A program made the translations under genes and the position numbers. The notes beneath the pieces are model-generated. The model searched no databases. It had not been told where the DNA came from and saw only the letters and a list, made by a program, of their open reading frames with translations. A stretch of 32,040 bases of DNA, taken from assembly GCA_021205305.1 (NCBI GenBank), contig JAJPXU010000145.1, positions 1 to 32,040 of the forward strand, in the 5' to 3' direction. Shown piece by piece: positions 6,442 through 13,981 of the stretch; positions within the stretch are counted from its first letter, which is position 1; each line of letters opens with the position of its first letter. The stretch comes from Lachnospiraceae bacterium. Its GTDB lineage: Bacteria; Bacillota; Clostridia; Lachnospirales; Lachnospiraceae.

Positions 6442-7596
6442 ATGAAAATGAAAAAGTGGTTGAGTACGGCACTTGCGCTTTCCCTGGCAGCGACTGCGGT
6501 CGCTCCTATGACAGCGTTGGCGGAGGAGGAAGAAGATTACATCATCAAAGTTGGTGTGATCTGTGCGATGACAGGTGGTTCCGCAGTGTATGGCGAGGGC
6601 GCGCAGAACGCGATCAACATGGCGGTGGAAGAGATCAACGCGTCGGATTCCGAGTATACAATTGAAATCCTGAACAATGGGAATGTGGCAGATGACGCGA
6701 AGGACGCAACGGAAGCGGTGAACGCTTACAATTCGCTGATGGCGGAAGAGCCGGAGGCAATTGTTGGCTCCTTCTTCTCGACACCGACCCTGGCAATGGC
6801 AGAGCTGGCAGCCGACGATGGGATGCTTCTGCTGGCGACAGGCGCAACGAATGTGAATGTTACTTTGACCGGCGACACGATTTTCCGTAACTGCTTCATC
6901 GATCCGTTCCAGGGGGAGATGGCGGCGCAGTTTGCTTCGGAGCAGGGTTATACCTCCGCATACGTGATCTACGCGAAGGATGACGATTATTCTAACGGTC
7001 TGAAGGATGCATTTGTAGAAAGCGCGGAGGCGCTTGGCATTGAGATCGCGGGTGTCGCGGAGTGTACGACCACTGATACGGACTTCACTGCGCAGGCAAC
7101 CAACGCGGTGGCATCCGGCGCGGACTTTGTATTCTATCCATGCTTCCTTGATACGGTTCCGCTTCTGGTGCAGCAGGTAAGAGACGCTGGCTTTGAGGGC
7201 GCGATCATGGGCGGCGACGGCTGGGACGGCGCAGACACGACCGGTTATGAGGATTATTTTGACAACTGCTATTTCACAAACCACTATTCATCGGAAGATA
7301 CCTCTGAGTCGGTTCAGAATTTCGTGACAAAGTATACGGAAGCCTATGGCACAGACAGCCTGAATGCCTGCGCGGCTCTGTATTATGACGCGATGTACAT
7401 GCTTCTGCAGGCAGCGGAAGACGGCGGCGACTCCGATACCGAATCTCTGGTGGCAGGCATGACAGAGATGGAATTCAGCGGTGTCGCAGGTGATATTTAC
7501 CTTGATGAGAACGGCGACGCAATCAAGCCGGTGGTCGTAAATACCTATGAAGACGGCCAGATCAAGTGGCTGATGACCATCGAGCCGGCAGAGTAA
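6442..7596 (+). CDS. livK: Branched-chain-amino-acid-type ABC transporter substrate-binding protein
   Basis: A 384-residue extracellular type I solute-binding protein (Peripla_BP_6/LivK family). It starts with a signal peptide (KMKKW, hydrophobic core, ending APMTALAEEE at about residues 21-30), then IKVGVICAMTGGSAVYGEGAQNA-type family start, here read as VGVICAMTGGSAVYGEG near 36-52. ATGAT-like TGATNVNVTLTGD and a conserved C-terminal GVAGDIYLDENGDA fit the family. No lipobox cysteine is present, unusual for a Gram-positive binding protein. AGAGGAGGA lies before the ATG at 6442. It heads livHMGF, with a 225-base gap holding a hairpin. Substrate is unknown; the divergent operon makes D-amino acids, glutamate or 5-oxoproline candidates besides Leu/Ile/Val. 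Confidence 0.9.
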   Translation: MKMKKWLSTALALSLAATAVAPMTALAEEEEDYIIKVGVICAMTGGSAVYGEGAQNAINMAVEEINASDSEYTIEILNNGNVADDAKDATEAVNAYNSLMAEEPEAIVGSFFSTPTLAMAELAADDGMLLLATGATNVNVTLTGDTIFRNCFIDPFQGEMAAQFASEQGYTSAYVIYAKDDDYSNGLKDAFVESAEALGIEIAGVAECTTTDTDFTAQATNAVASGADFVFYPCFLDTVPLLVQQVRDAGFEGAIMGGDGWDGADTTGYEDYFDNCYFTNHYSSEDTSESVQNFVTKYTEAYGTDSLNACAALYYDAMYMLLQAAEDGGDSDTESLVAGMTEMEFSGVAGDIYLDENGDAIKPVVVNTYEDGQIKWLMTIEPAE

Positions 7597-7695
7597 GGAC
7601 ATATGCGTCTGGCGGTGCAGGGGTGAAATGAAACCCTGAAAGGCATTCCGGCGCAGCCTGACAGAAATGCCGTGTTCGCTGAGAACAGGAATAAA

Positions 7696-7722
7696 GCCCC
7701 GTCATAGTATGGATGGCGGGGC
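7696..7722 (+). terminator. Hairpin between livK and livH (partial terminator or mRNA stabiliser)
   Basis: GCCCCGTCAT (7696-7705) pairs over ten bases with ATGGCGGGGC (7713-7722), followed only by GTTT. A weaker GGCATT/AATGCC hairpin lies just upstream. Such structures between a binding-protein gene and its permease genes usually keep the binding protein in excess. Confidence 0.55.
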
Positions 7723-7821
7723 GTTTCCTGTCAGAGCGCAGCCCCCGCGCGAAGCGCATCAGAATGGGCGAAGCGACCTGCATTATTTCCTGTCGGAACA
7801 AGTGAGGAGAGGTGAAAAAGA

Positions 7822-8709
7822 GTGTCGATATTCATACAGAGTTTAATTAATGGGTTGAACCAGGGTGCGATATACGCGCTGATCGCGCTCGGATATACCA
7901 TGGTGTACGGCATTTTGCGTATGATTAATTTCGCACACGGCGATTTTATCATGGTGGGTGCCTACACCCTGTTTTATACCGTGCCGATGATGGTAAATCA
8001 CGGGATGCCAGCGTGGCTGGCCGTGTTTGTGGCGATTGTCGTGTGCGTGATTGTAGGCGTTCTGGTTGAGCGCATTGCCTACAAGCCGGTACGGAATTCC
8101 GGTTCCATATCCGCGCTGATCACCGCTCTGGCCATGAGTCTGTTTCTGGAAAACCTGGCGATGGTTCTTTTTGGCGGGAATCCGAAAACCATCTCAAAAA
8201 TCTTTGACCTGCCGATGATTGAGCTTCTGGGAGCAAAGATTCAGGTGAAATACTTGCTGACGCTGGGAATCGGCCTGGTGATCATGGTGGCGCTGACGCT
8301 GTTTGTGCGGATGACGAAGATTGGAAAAGCCATGCGGGCAGTGCCGCAGGATCGTGAAGCGGCGACCATCGTGGGAATTAACGTAGACCGGATTATTACG
8401 GTCACGTTCGCGATTGGTTCCGCACTGGCGGCGGTGGCCGCGCTGATGTATTGCTCGACCTATCCGCGGGCGACGACGGATATGGGGACGATGATGGGCA
8501 TCAAAGCCTTTATCGCGGCTGTACTTGGCGGAATCGGTATCATCCCGGGCGCGATGCTCGGTGGGATATTGATTGGACTGATCGAGATCTTCGTCAAAGT
8601 GTACCTGGCGCCCGGCTGGTATGAGGCGATCACCTACGCGATTCTGATTGTGGTGCTTTTGATCAAACCATCTGGTATTCTGGGCAAGAATGTCAGCGAG
8701 AAGGTCTGA
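7822..8709 (+). CDS. livH: Branched-chain amino acid ABC transporter permease LivH
   Basis: A 295-residue inner-membrane permease with about eight hydrophobic segments. The N-terminal GLNQGAIYALIALGYTMVYG (residues about 11-30) followed by INFAHGDF is the LivH signature, and TGVNVDRI-like VGINVDRII with FAIGSALAA marks the cytoplasmic coupling region. It starts with GTG at 7822 after GAGGAGAGG, giving the usual LivH N-terminus. It forms the membrane channel with LivM and overlaps no neighbour; livM begins 16 bases downstream. Confidence 0.93.
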   Translation: MSIFIQSLINGLNQGAIYALIALGYTMVYGILRMINFAHGDFIMVGAYTLFYTVPMMVNHGMPAWLAVFVAIVVCVIVGVLVERIAYKPVRNSGSISALITALAMSLFLENLAMVLFGGNPKTISKIFDLPMIELLGAKIQVKYLLTLGIGLVIMVALTLFVRMTKIGKAMRAVPQDREAATIVGINVDRIITVTFAIGSALAAVAALMYCSTYPRATTDMGTMMGIKAFIAAVLGGIGIIPGAMLGGILIGLIEIFVKVYLAPGWYEAITYAILIVVLLIKPSGILGKNVSEKV

Positions 8710-8725
8710 GGGAGGAGTTGAGAAT

Positions 8726-9724
8726 ATGCCAAAGAAAATAAAAAGAAATTATCTCATCAACCTGATTGGCCTCATCCTGCTGTTTCTGGTCTTTTACGCG
8801 GTTTTCGAATCCGGAATCTTTGGGTCAAGAACCAATTATTTCATGGGAATCGCAACGACGGCCTGCTATACCATCATTATGGTTACCTCGCTGAACCTTC
8901 TGGTCGGCATTCTGGGTGAGTTTTCCCTGGGACATGCGGGCTTTATGTCGGTTGGCGCGTACGCCTCGGCAATCTTTACGAACGCGCTGGTGGATTCCGG
9001 CATGCCGCGTCTTCTGCTTTTTATCCTGGCACTTCTGATCGGCGGGATTGCGGCAGCCATTACGGGCGTTCTGGTCGGGATTCCGACGTTGAAGCTGCGC
9101 GGCGATTATCTGGCGATCGTCACCGTTGCGTTCGCGGAAATTATCCGGGTGGCCTTTACTAATTTTGAGATCACCGGCGGCGGCCGGACCATGTCCGGTA
9201 TCACCAAGCTTTCGAATTTCTACTGGGTATATTGGGTGATGGTGGTCTGCGTCGCTTTCATGTACATGTTTATCCGTTCCCGCTTTGGGCGCACGGTAAA
9301 AGCGATCCGCGAAGACTATATCGCAGCGGCCGCTTCGGGCGTAAACGTGACCTTTTACAAGGTGCTGGTGTTCACGATTTCTGCCTTTTTCGCGGGCGTG
9401 GCCGGGGCGGTCTATGCGCATTACATTACAGCTATGATTCCGACGACGTTCAACTTTAATTATTCAGCGGAATTTCTGACAGAGGTGATTATCGGCGGAA
9501 CCGGATCTATGACGGGTTCTGTGATTGGAGCCGCTTTCCTTTCCATCCTGCCGGAGATGATGCGGAGCTTTGCTACCTACCGCTATTTGGGATACGCCAT
9601 TGTCCTTGTCCTGATTATGATCTTTCGGCCGAAGGGTGTCTTCGGCGGATGGGAATTTTCGCTCACCGGTGTATTTTCGGGCCTTCGAAAAAGGGGAAGC
9701 AAATCCGGAAAGGGGGACGAGTAA
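8726..9724 (+). CDS. livM: Branched-chain amino acid ABC transporter permease LivM
   Basis: A 332-residue membrane permease pairing with LivH. Family motifs: SLNLLVGILGEFSLGHAGF near the first third, GVLVGIPTLKLRGDYLAIVT in the middle, TGGGRTM, and the coupling segment FGRTVKAIREDYIAAAASGV. The frame is open from 8690, but ATG 8726 has GGAGGAG (8711-8717) at good spacing and is preferred. The stop codon at 9722-9724 is directly followed by the ATG of livG at 9725, so the two genes are translationally coupled. The C-terminal charged tail of about 20 residues is unremarkable. Confidence 0.92.
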   Translation: MPKKIKRNYLINLIGLILLFLVFYAVFESGIFGSRTNYFMGIATTACYTIIMVTSLNLLVGILGEFSLGHAGFMSVGAYASAIFTNALVDSGMPRLLLFILALLIGGIAAAITGVLVGIPTLKLRGDYLAIVTVAFAEIIRVAFTNFEITGGGRTMSGITKLSNFYWVYWVMVVCVAFMYMFIRSRFGRTVKAIREDYIAAAASGVNVTFYKVLVFTISAFFAGVAGAVYAHYITAMIPTTFNFNYSAEFLTEVIIGGTGSMTGSVIGAAFLSILPEMMRSFATYRYLGYAIVLVLIMIFRPKGVFGGWEFSLTGVFSGLRKRGSKSGKGDE

Positions 9725-10513
9725 ATGGGCGCAGAAAAGAAAAATGTTCCCGTACTGCGGGCGTCTCATCTGGGGATTACGTTTGGCGGCCTGAAAGCCG
9801 TGGATGATTTTAATATGGAGATTGGCCAGTCGGAGCTGGTGGGTCTGATCGGGCCGAACGGTGCCGGAAAAACGACGGTTTTTAACCTGCTGACCGGTGT
9901 TTATCAGCCGACGGAGGGCGCGTATTACCTGAATGGCGAAAAGATGAACGGCAGGAAGACCTATCAGGTCGTAGAGGCTGGGATTGCCCGCACCTTCCAG
10001 AACATCCGTCTGTTTAAAAAGCTGACCGTCCTCGAAAACGTCAAGGTGGCAATGAATAAGGATATGAAATACTCGCTTCCGGCCGCAATTTTTCGGCTGG
10101 GCGCTTACTGGAAAGAGGAAAAGGAAACCGATGAGCGGGCAATGGAGCTGCTGAAAATTGTCCATCTGGAGGATAAGGCGGATTATGTGGCGGAGAATCT
10201 CCCTTACGGACAGCAGCGAAGACTGGAAATCGCGCGCGCACTGGCAACCGGCATGAAGCTGCTTCTTCTGGATGAACCGGCGGCCGGTATGAATCCGGTA
10301 GAGACCGCGGAGCTTCTGGAAATTATCAATAACATTCGCTCCGGCTTTGGTATTTCGGTGCTTCTGATTGAGCATGATATGTCTCTTGTCATGAAAATCT
10401 GTGAGCGCATCCAGGTGATCGATTATGGGGAAACCATTGCATGCGGCTCACCCGAAGAGATCGCGAATAACCCGCGCGTGATTGAAGCGTACCTGGGCAA
10501 GGACGACGACTGA
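9725..10513 (+). CDS. livG: Branched-chain amino acid ABC transporter ATP-binding protein LivG
   Basis: A 262-residue ATPase driving LivHM. Walker A is GPNGAGKTT near residues 39-47, the signature is LPYGQQRRLEIARALA, and Walker B is LLLLDEPAAGMNP followed by LLIEHDMSLVM. The IARTFQNIRLF segment is typical of LivG. It begins on the base after the livM stop and is followed 14 bases later by livF. Confidence 0.95.
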   Translation: MGAEKKNVPVLRASHLGITFGGLKAVDDFNMEIGQSELVGLIGPNGAGKTTVFNLLTGVYQPTEGAYYLNGEKMNGRKTYQVVEAGIARTFQNIRLFKKLTVLENVKVAMNKDMKYSLPAAIFRLGAYWKEEKETDERAMELLKIVHLEDKADYVAENLPYGQQRRLEIARALATGMKLLLLDEPAAGMNPVETAELLEIINNIRSGFGISVLLIEHDMSLVMKICERIQVIDYGETIACGSPEEIANNPRVIEAYLGKDDD

Positions 10514-10527
10514 GGGGAGGCGGGCAA

Positions 10528-11232
10528 ATGTTAGAGATAAAGGATTTGTATGTCAATTATGGGGCAGTAGAAGCCATCAAAGGCATTAGCTTTTACGTGA
10601 AGCCGGGAGAAATTGTGACGCTGATTGGTGCGAACGGTGCGGGGAAAACGACCACGCTTCATACGATTTCCGGTCTGGTGAAGGCGAAGAGCGGTTCTAT
10701 TACCTATAATGGAACGGATCTGTTAAAGACGGAGCCGTCCAAAATGATTTCGCTGGGAATTGCGCATGTGCCGGAGGGACGGCATGTTTTTCCGGAGATG
10801 ACGGTCGAGGAAAACCTGGAGATGGGCGCGTACAGCGGAAAGGATAAGAGTGTGATCGAAGCCTCCATGAAAGATGTCTTTGAAAAATTTCCACGCCTTC
10901 AGGAACGCCGCAAACAGCTGGCCGGAACGCTTTCCGGCGGCGAACAGCAGATGCTGGCGGTCGGCCGCGCCCTGATGGGAAAGCCGGGCATCATCCTCAT
11001 GGATGAACCCTCGATGGGACTCTCGCCGATACTGGTAAAAGAAGTCTTTTCCATCATTCAGGAGATTCACGCGGCGGGAATCACAGTGCTCCTCAATGAG
11101 CAGAACGCAAAAATGGCACTGTCTATCGCGGACCGCGCCTACGTGCTGGAGACCGGTACCATCTCGATCAGCGGGGACGCGAAAGAACTGCTGCAGGATG
11201 AGCGCGTGAAGAAAGCCTACCTGGGGCAGTAA
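10528..11232 (+). CDS. livF: Branched-chain amino acid ABC transporter ATP-binding protein LivF
   Basis: A 234-residue ATPase forming a heterodimer with LivG. Walker A GANGAGKTT near residues 35-43, VPEGRHVFPEMTVEENLEMG typical of LivF, signature LSGGEQQMLAVGRALM, and Walker B IILMDEPSMGLSP. GAGGGGAGG precedes the ATG at 10528. It is the last transporter gene of the operon. Confidence 0.95.
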   Translation: MLEIKDLYVNYGAVEAIKGISFYVKPGEIVTLIGANGAGKTTTLHTISGLVKAKSGSITYNGTDLLKTEPSKMISLGIAHVPEGRHVFPEMTVEENLEMGAYSGKDKSVIEASMKDVFEKFPRLQERRKQLAGTLSGGEQQMLAVGRALMGKPGIILMDEPSMGLSPILVKEVFSIIQEIHAAGITVLLNEQNAKMALSIADRAYVLETGTISISGDAKELLQDERVKKAYLGQ

Positions 11233-11268
11233 ATCAGACGATGTGAAGTAGTTACAGGAGGAGTAAAC

Positions 11269-11913
11269 ATGGGAAAGAAAAATTATGCGCTCTGCATCAC
11301 CAGAACCTGCGGCTCCGGCGGTACAGAGATTGGGAAAATGCTCGCGAAACAGCTTGGAATTGACCTTTATGACCGCAAGCTTCTGCGTGTGGCGTCGGAT
11401 GATTCCGGGATCAATGAGGAGCTGTTTGCGAGAGCGGATCAGGATACGAAGAAAACGATTTTATACAAGGTTTCAAAATCGGTCTATAACGGAGAGAAAA
11501 TACCGCCGGAGAGCGGCAACTTTCTCTCAGACCGCAACCTGTTCGAGTTTCAGGCGAGGGTGCTGCACGGGCTCTTAAAGAAGGAAAGCTTTGTGGTGCT
11601 TGGACGCGCGGCGGATTTTGTCCTCGCCGAAGAGCCAACCGCGATCAGCATTTTTCTGACTGCGTCGCCCGAAGCGTGCTTTCAGCGGGAGATGGAGCTG
11701 CTGCAGTCCGATGAGCTGGCTGTGAACCGCCATATCCGCAGCATCAACAGCTACCGCAGCGATTACTACAAATATCATACCGGGAAAAAGTGGAAGAATG
11801 TCGAGAACTATGATCTGTGTCTGCGCACGGACGTTCTCGGGTATCAGGGCTGTGTGGATGTGATTGTCAACTATCTGGAGACAAGGCTGGGAGGCAAGGC
11901 CGCGCGAAAGTGA
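11269..11913 (+). CDS. Cytidylate kinase-like family protein
   Basis: A 214-residue P-loop protein of the cytidylate-kinase-like family (PF13189). The N-terminal ITRTCGSGGTEIGKMLAKQL (residues about 9-28) is the family P-loop region, then DLYDRKLL. VVLGRAADFVL near the middle matches the second conserved block. It lies 36 bases after livF with an AGGAGGAG site, so it is probably cotranscribed with the transporter. Its substrate is not known; members of this family are often annotated by similarity only. True CMP kinase (Cmk) is usually longer and differently arranged. Confidence 0.82.
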   Translation: MGKKNYALCITRTCGSGGTEIGKMLAKQLGIDLYDRKLLRVASDDSGINEELFARADQDTKKTILYKVSKSVYNGEKIPPESGNFLSDRNLFEFQARVLHGLLKKESFVVLGRAADFVLAEEPTAISIFLTASPEACFQREMELLQSDELAVNRHIRSINSYRSDYYKYHTGKKWKNVENYDLCLRTDVLGYQGCVDVIVNYLETRLGGKAARK

Positions 11914-11976
11914 TGAAAGGTAAAATACAGCCGCCAATTCACTTAGAAAAAGTTTCGAAGTTTAGAAAAATTTAAG

Positions 11977-12005
11977 TTGACGCAAAACGAATGTTTTGTT
12001 AAAAT
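11977..12005 (+). promoter_or_regulatory. Strong orphan sigma-A promoter
   Basis: TTGACG (11977-11982) and TAAAAT (12000-12005) are 17 bases apart, in an A/T-rich setting. No convincing protein gene follows on the plus strand before the convergent tat gene, so it may drive a small RNA. Confidence 0.65.
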
Positions 12006-12011
12006 TAACGA

Positions 12012-12150
12012 CAAGTAGAAGAAATTTAAAAATTTTTTCAGCTAAAAAGACAGGGGCGTGCAAGAAGAGAGGCTTCATTACCTATCCTGTTTCAGGAGGA
12101 ATGAGAGCTGATCACTTCTTGTACGTCTCTCTTTATTGTTTAATAGGAAA
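12012..12150 (+). ncRNA. Candidate small structured RNA
   Basis: Downstream of the promoter at 11977-12005, AGGGGCGTGCAAGAAG (about 12051-12066) can pair along 16 bases, with some G-U pairs, with CTTCTTGTACGTCTCT (about 12116-12131). Inside lies a small TCCTG-TTT-CAGGA hairpin. A T-rich stretch (CTCTCTTTATTGTTTAAT) follows. The only overlapping frame encodes a 72-residue unrecognised peptide without a sensible ribosome binding site. I infer an independent RNA of about 130 bases, possibly also the 3' boundary of the convergent tat gene. Class not recognised. Confidence 0.4.
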
Positions 12151-12171
12151 GCATTCCGACGAAGAAAACTT

Positions 12172-12759
12172 TTATGCCAGAAGCTGCAGCATGAAAGGAA
12201 GGATCAGCTCATAGGTAAAAAGGATGCCGATGACGAAGCAGGCCAGATCAGAGAGGATAACGGCCAGAAAGACCATTTTTTTCTTTCGCTTTAAATCCGG
12301 CTGACTGAAAGCCCAGATGTGGTAGATGATGATTGGGAGCGAAATACATCCGCTGATGGCGAAAGAAATGCTGTACTGCTGACGCAGCAGCTGCTGCGGA
12401 GTGACGGAAGCGAGCTCGTAGCCATAGCTGGCGGCCATGGTATTCAGAAAGCTGATGATATTCTGCGAGAAAAACAGCGCGATGACAAACGCGATCACCG
12501 CACAGAAGACACAGATGGCCACCCGGGAGAGCAGCTCGCGCACCCGCACGGACGTATAGGTAGATGAGGGTTCCTCATCCAGCCATTTGGAAAAATCCAT
12601 TTTCTTGTCATTAGAAGCGCTGCTTTTGCTGTTCGGGCTTTTATCGGTATTTTTTTTGTTTTTACCAAACATACCTGCGAACTTGGGAATCTGGCTCGGA
12701 CCGAAAATAAGAATGAGGATTGCGAGAATAATAAGCAGTTCTGTTGTTCCGAATTTCAT
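12172..12759 (-). CDS. TatA-TatC fusion with truncated TatC part
   Basis: A 195-residue membrane protein. Residues 1-35 are TatA/E-like: one membrane helix with LLIILAILILIFGPSQIP, including the FGP hinge, and a short amphipathic stretch. Residues 36-60 are a Ser/Lys/Asn-rich linker. From about 70 on it is TatC-like: RELLSRVAI, TPQQLLRQQYSISFAISG, LPIIIYHIWAFSQPDLKRKK, then a third hydrophobic segment ending TYELILPFMLQLLA. TatC normally has six membrane segments and about 240 residues; here it stops after the third. I found no continuation in another frame downstream. Tat exports folded, twin-arginine proteins. This may be a remnant or a specialised minimal form. No other tat gene is in the window. 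Confidence 0.75.
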   Translation of the reverse strand: MKFGTTELLIILAILILIFGPSQIPKFAGMFGKNKKNTDKSPNSKSSASNDKKMDFSKWLDEEPSSTYTSVRVRELLSRVAICVFCAVIAFVIALFFSQNIISFLNTMAASYGYELASVTPQQLLRQQYSISFAISGCISLPIIIYHIWAFSQPDLKRKKKMVFLAVILSDLACFVIGILFTYELILPFMLQLLA

Positions 12760-13152
12760 ACAAGGTTCCTCCGTGTATTTTATCTCTTGCGGCAGGTCTT
12801 TTTGAACGGTAAAAGGATATTATGTAAACATAATCCTGCCAGAACGTATATTAAATAGGATATCAGTTTTTTACTTATTTTCCAGTTGATAATTTTTACT
12901 TTTTGTTTCACAATTTTTATGGTGCGTCTGGTTTTTCTTCCTGCTCCTGAAAGAAAAAAACTGGTAAACAGGAGCAGAAAGATGTTGTTTCGTCCGGAAA
13001 AGGATGGACAAACAGTCAGGGACACGGAAAGGCAAAGAGAAGGGAAGGTCGCAGTGGTGCAAACAAAATAAAATCAACAGAAAATAAACGGGTAAACAAC
13101 ATAAAAACGCAATAATAAGAAAGAAAAAGCAGACAAATGGTCAAAAAGGGGC
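12760..13152. other. Non-coding, A/T-rich stretch
   Basis: Between the tat fusion gene and the eutS promoter I see no supported gene. Open frames here are short, A/T-biased and lack family motifs. The stretch includes the upstream region of the minus-strand tat gene, for which no clear promoter was picked. Confidence 0.4.
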
Positions 13153-13181
13153 TTTTCAAGAGAAATGTTCTATGTTACAAT
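13153..13181 (+). promoter_or_regulatory. Predicted promoter of the eutS-eutS-eutP operon
   Basis: TTTTCA (13153-13158) and TACAAT (13176-13181) are separated by 17 bases. This leaves a leader of roughly 330 bases before the first shell gene. Confidence 0.5.
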
Positions 13182-13189
13182 AACAGACA

Positions 13190-13500
13190 GAGGCTCCAGA
13201 TGATATCCCGTACGAAGTGTGAGGTTACTGGTCACAACCCGACCACGCACTTGCTGCGGGGTCAGGGCTTATCCCGCACGAAGTGTGGGATGCCACCCGG
13301 CGAGGGTTGAAAACGTAGTGGTAGCAAGCATCCGGCTCCATCGCGCAGCGATTTAATTGGCCGGATGCGGTTATAGGTCACACCTGTAGTGGTTGAAATA
13401 AGGTAGATTTGGCTATGGTGTGACCTGTAACAGTGTGAGATATCGTCAGGCGGGGAATGAAAACGCAGCTGCAGTAAAAGAATGACAATGAAATAAAATT
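13190..13500 (+). ncRNA. Structured leader RNA upstream of shell genes (unassigned)
   Basis: The leader contains successive hairpins: CCCGACCACGCA / TGCGGGGTCAGGG (13238-13267), ATCCCGCAC-GAA-GTGTGGGAT (13270-13290), CATCCGGC / GCCGGATG around 13329-13369 with an inner ATCGC-GCA-GCGAT, and AGGTCACACC / GGTGTGACCT (13375-13427). Two stretches starting GTGTGGGAT (about 13282) and GTGTGAGAT (about 13434) are imperfect direct repeats of about 45 bases, both containing GGCG, GGG and TGAAAACG. A first ATCCCGTACGAAGTGTG at 13205 resembles the one at 13270. I found no cobalamin-riboswitch box or T-box. It may be a cis-regulatory RNA or a set of intergenic repeats. Confidence 0.45.
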
Positions 13501-13521
13501 CAGTTGAGATAGGAGACTGGC

Positions 13522-13884
13522 ATGGATAACAGAAATGACCAGATTCGGATTGTGCAGGAGACAGTTGCCGGCAAGGAAATCACGCTGGCGCATGTGATGG
13601 GAGGTCCCTCACCGATTATTTATCAGAAGCTGGGGATGAATCCGGCGATTGATTATGGCTCATCCGCGATCGGCATTATGAATCTGACGCCGCCGGAATC
13701 CGCGGTGATTGCCTCGGATATTGCTGTGAAGAGCGGGGATGTCTACCTGGGATTTGCGGATCGCTTTACCGGTACGCTGATAGTATCCGGGGATATTGCG
13801 GATGTGACGAGTGCGCTGACGGAGGTATTGCGGTATTTTCGGGATGAACTCCATTATGTGGTATGCCCTCTTACGAAGAGATAG
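13522..13884 (+). CDS. EutS-like microcompartment shell protein (first copy)
   Basis: A 120-residue circularly permuted BMC-domain protein of the EutS/PduU type, a hexameric shell component of bacterial microcompartments. Family features seen: VAGKEITLAHVMGGP near residues 15-29, GIMNLTPPESAVIASDIA near 51-68, VYLGFADRFTGTLIVSG near 74-90, and the terminal VCPLTK. Length is normal (about 110-120). The ATG has TAGGAGA upstream. A second EutS-like gene and an EutP-like gene follow, but no ethanolamine or propanediol enzyme. So the shell family is safe but the compartment content is unknown. Confidence 0.9.
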   Translation: MDNRNDQIRIVQETVAGKEITLAHVMGGPSPIIYQKLGMNPAIDYGSSAIGIMNLTPPESAVIASDIAVKSGDVYLGFADRFTGTLIVSGDIADVTSALTEVLRYFRDELHYVVCPLTKR

Positions 13885-13981
13885 GGATATTCTGCGGCTG
13901 GAAGTTCGAAGCAGGACAGAAGGGCATTTCCAGATGGGTTATGGCAGGTTGGAAAGGAAGCAGCGATCCGGAGAGGCGTCT

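Noticed and set aside
6403-7284. Minus-strand frame of 293 codons opposite livK
   Set aside because: Antisense shadow; composition is His/Arg/Cys-rich as usual for shadows, and livK on the other strand is unmistakable.
8690-8725. Upstream extension of LivM to 8690
   Set aside because: It overlaps the end of livH, lacks a ribosome binding site, and the ATG at 8726 has a strong one.
9464-10375. Minus-strand frame of 303 codons opposite livM/livG
   Set aside because: Overlaps two certain genes on the other strand and has no recognisable domain.
11996-12214. 72-codon plus-strand frame considered as a small protein or type I toxin
   Set aside because: It is not hydrophobic overall, has no usable ribosome binding site, and overlaps the predicted RNA stem-loop.
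13190-13500. Cobalamin riboswitch before eutS
   Set aside because: The B12 box (GCCACTG-type and AGCCAGGAGACC-type pieces) was not found.
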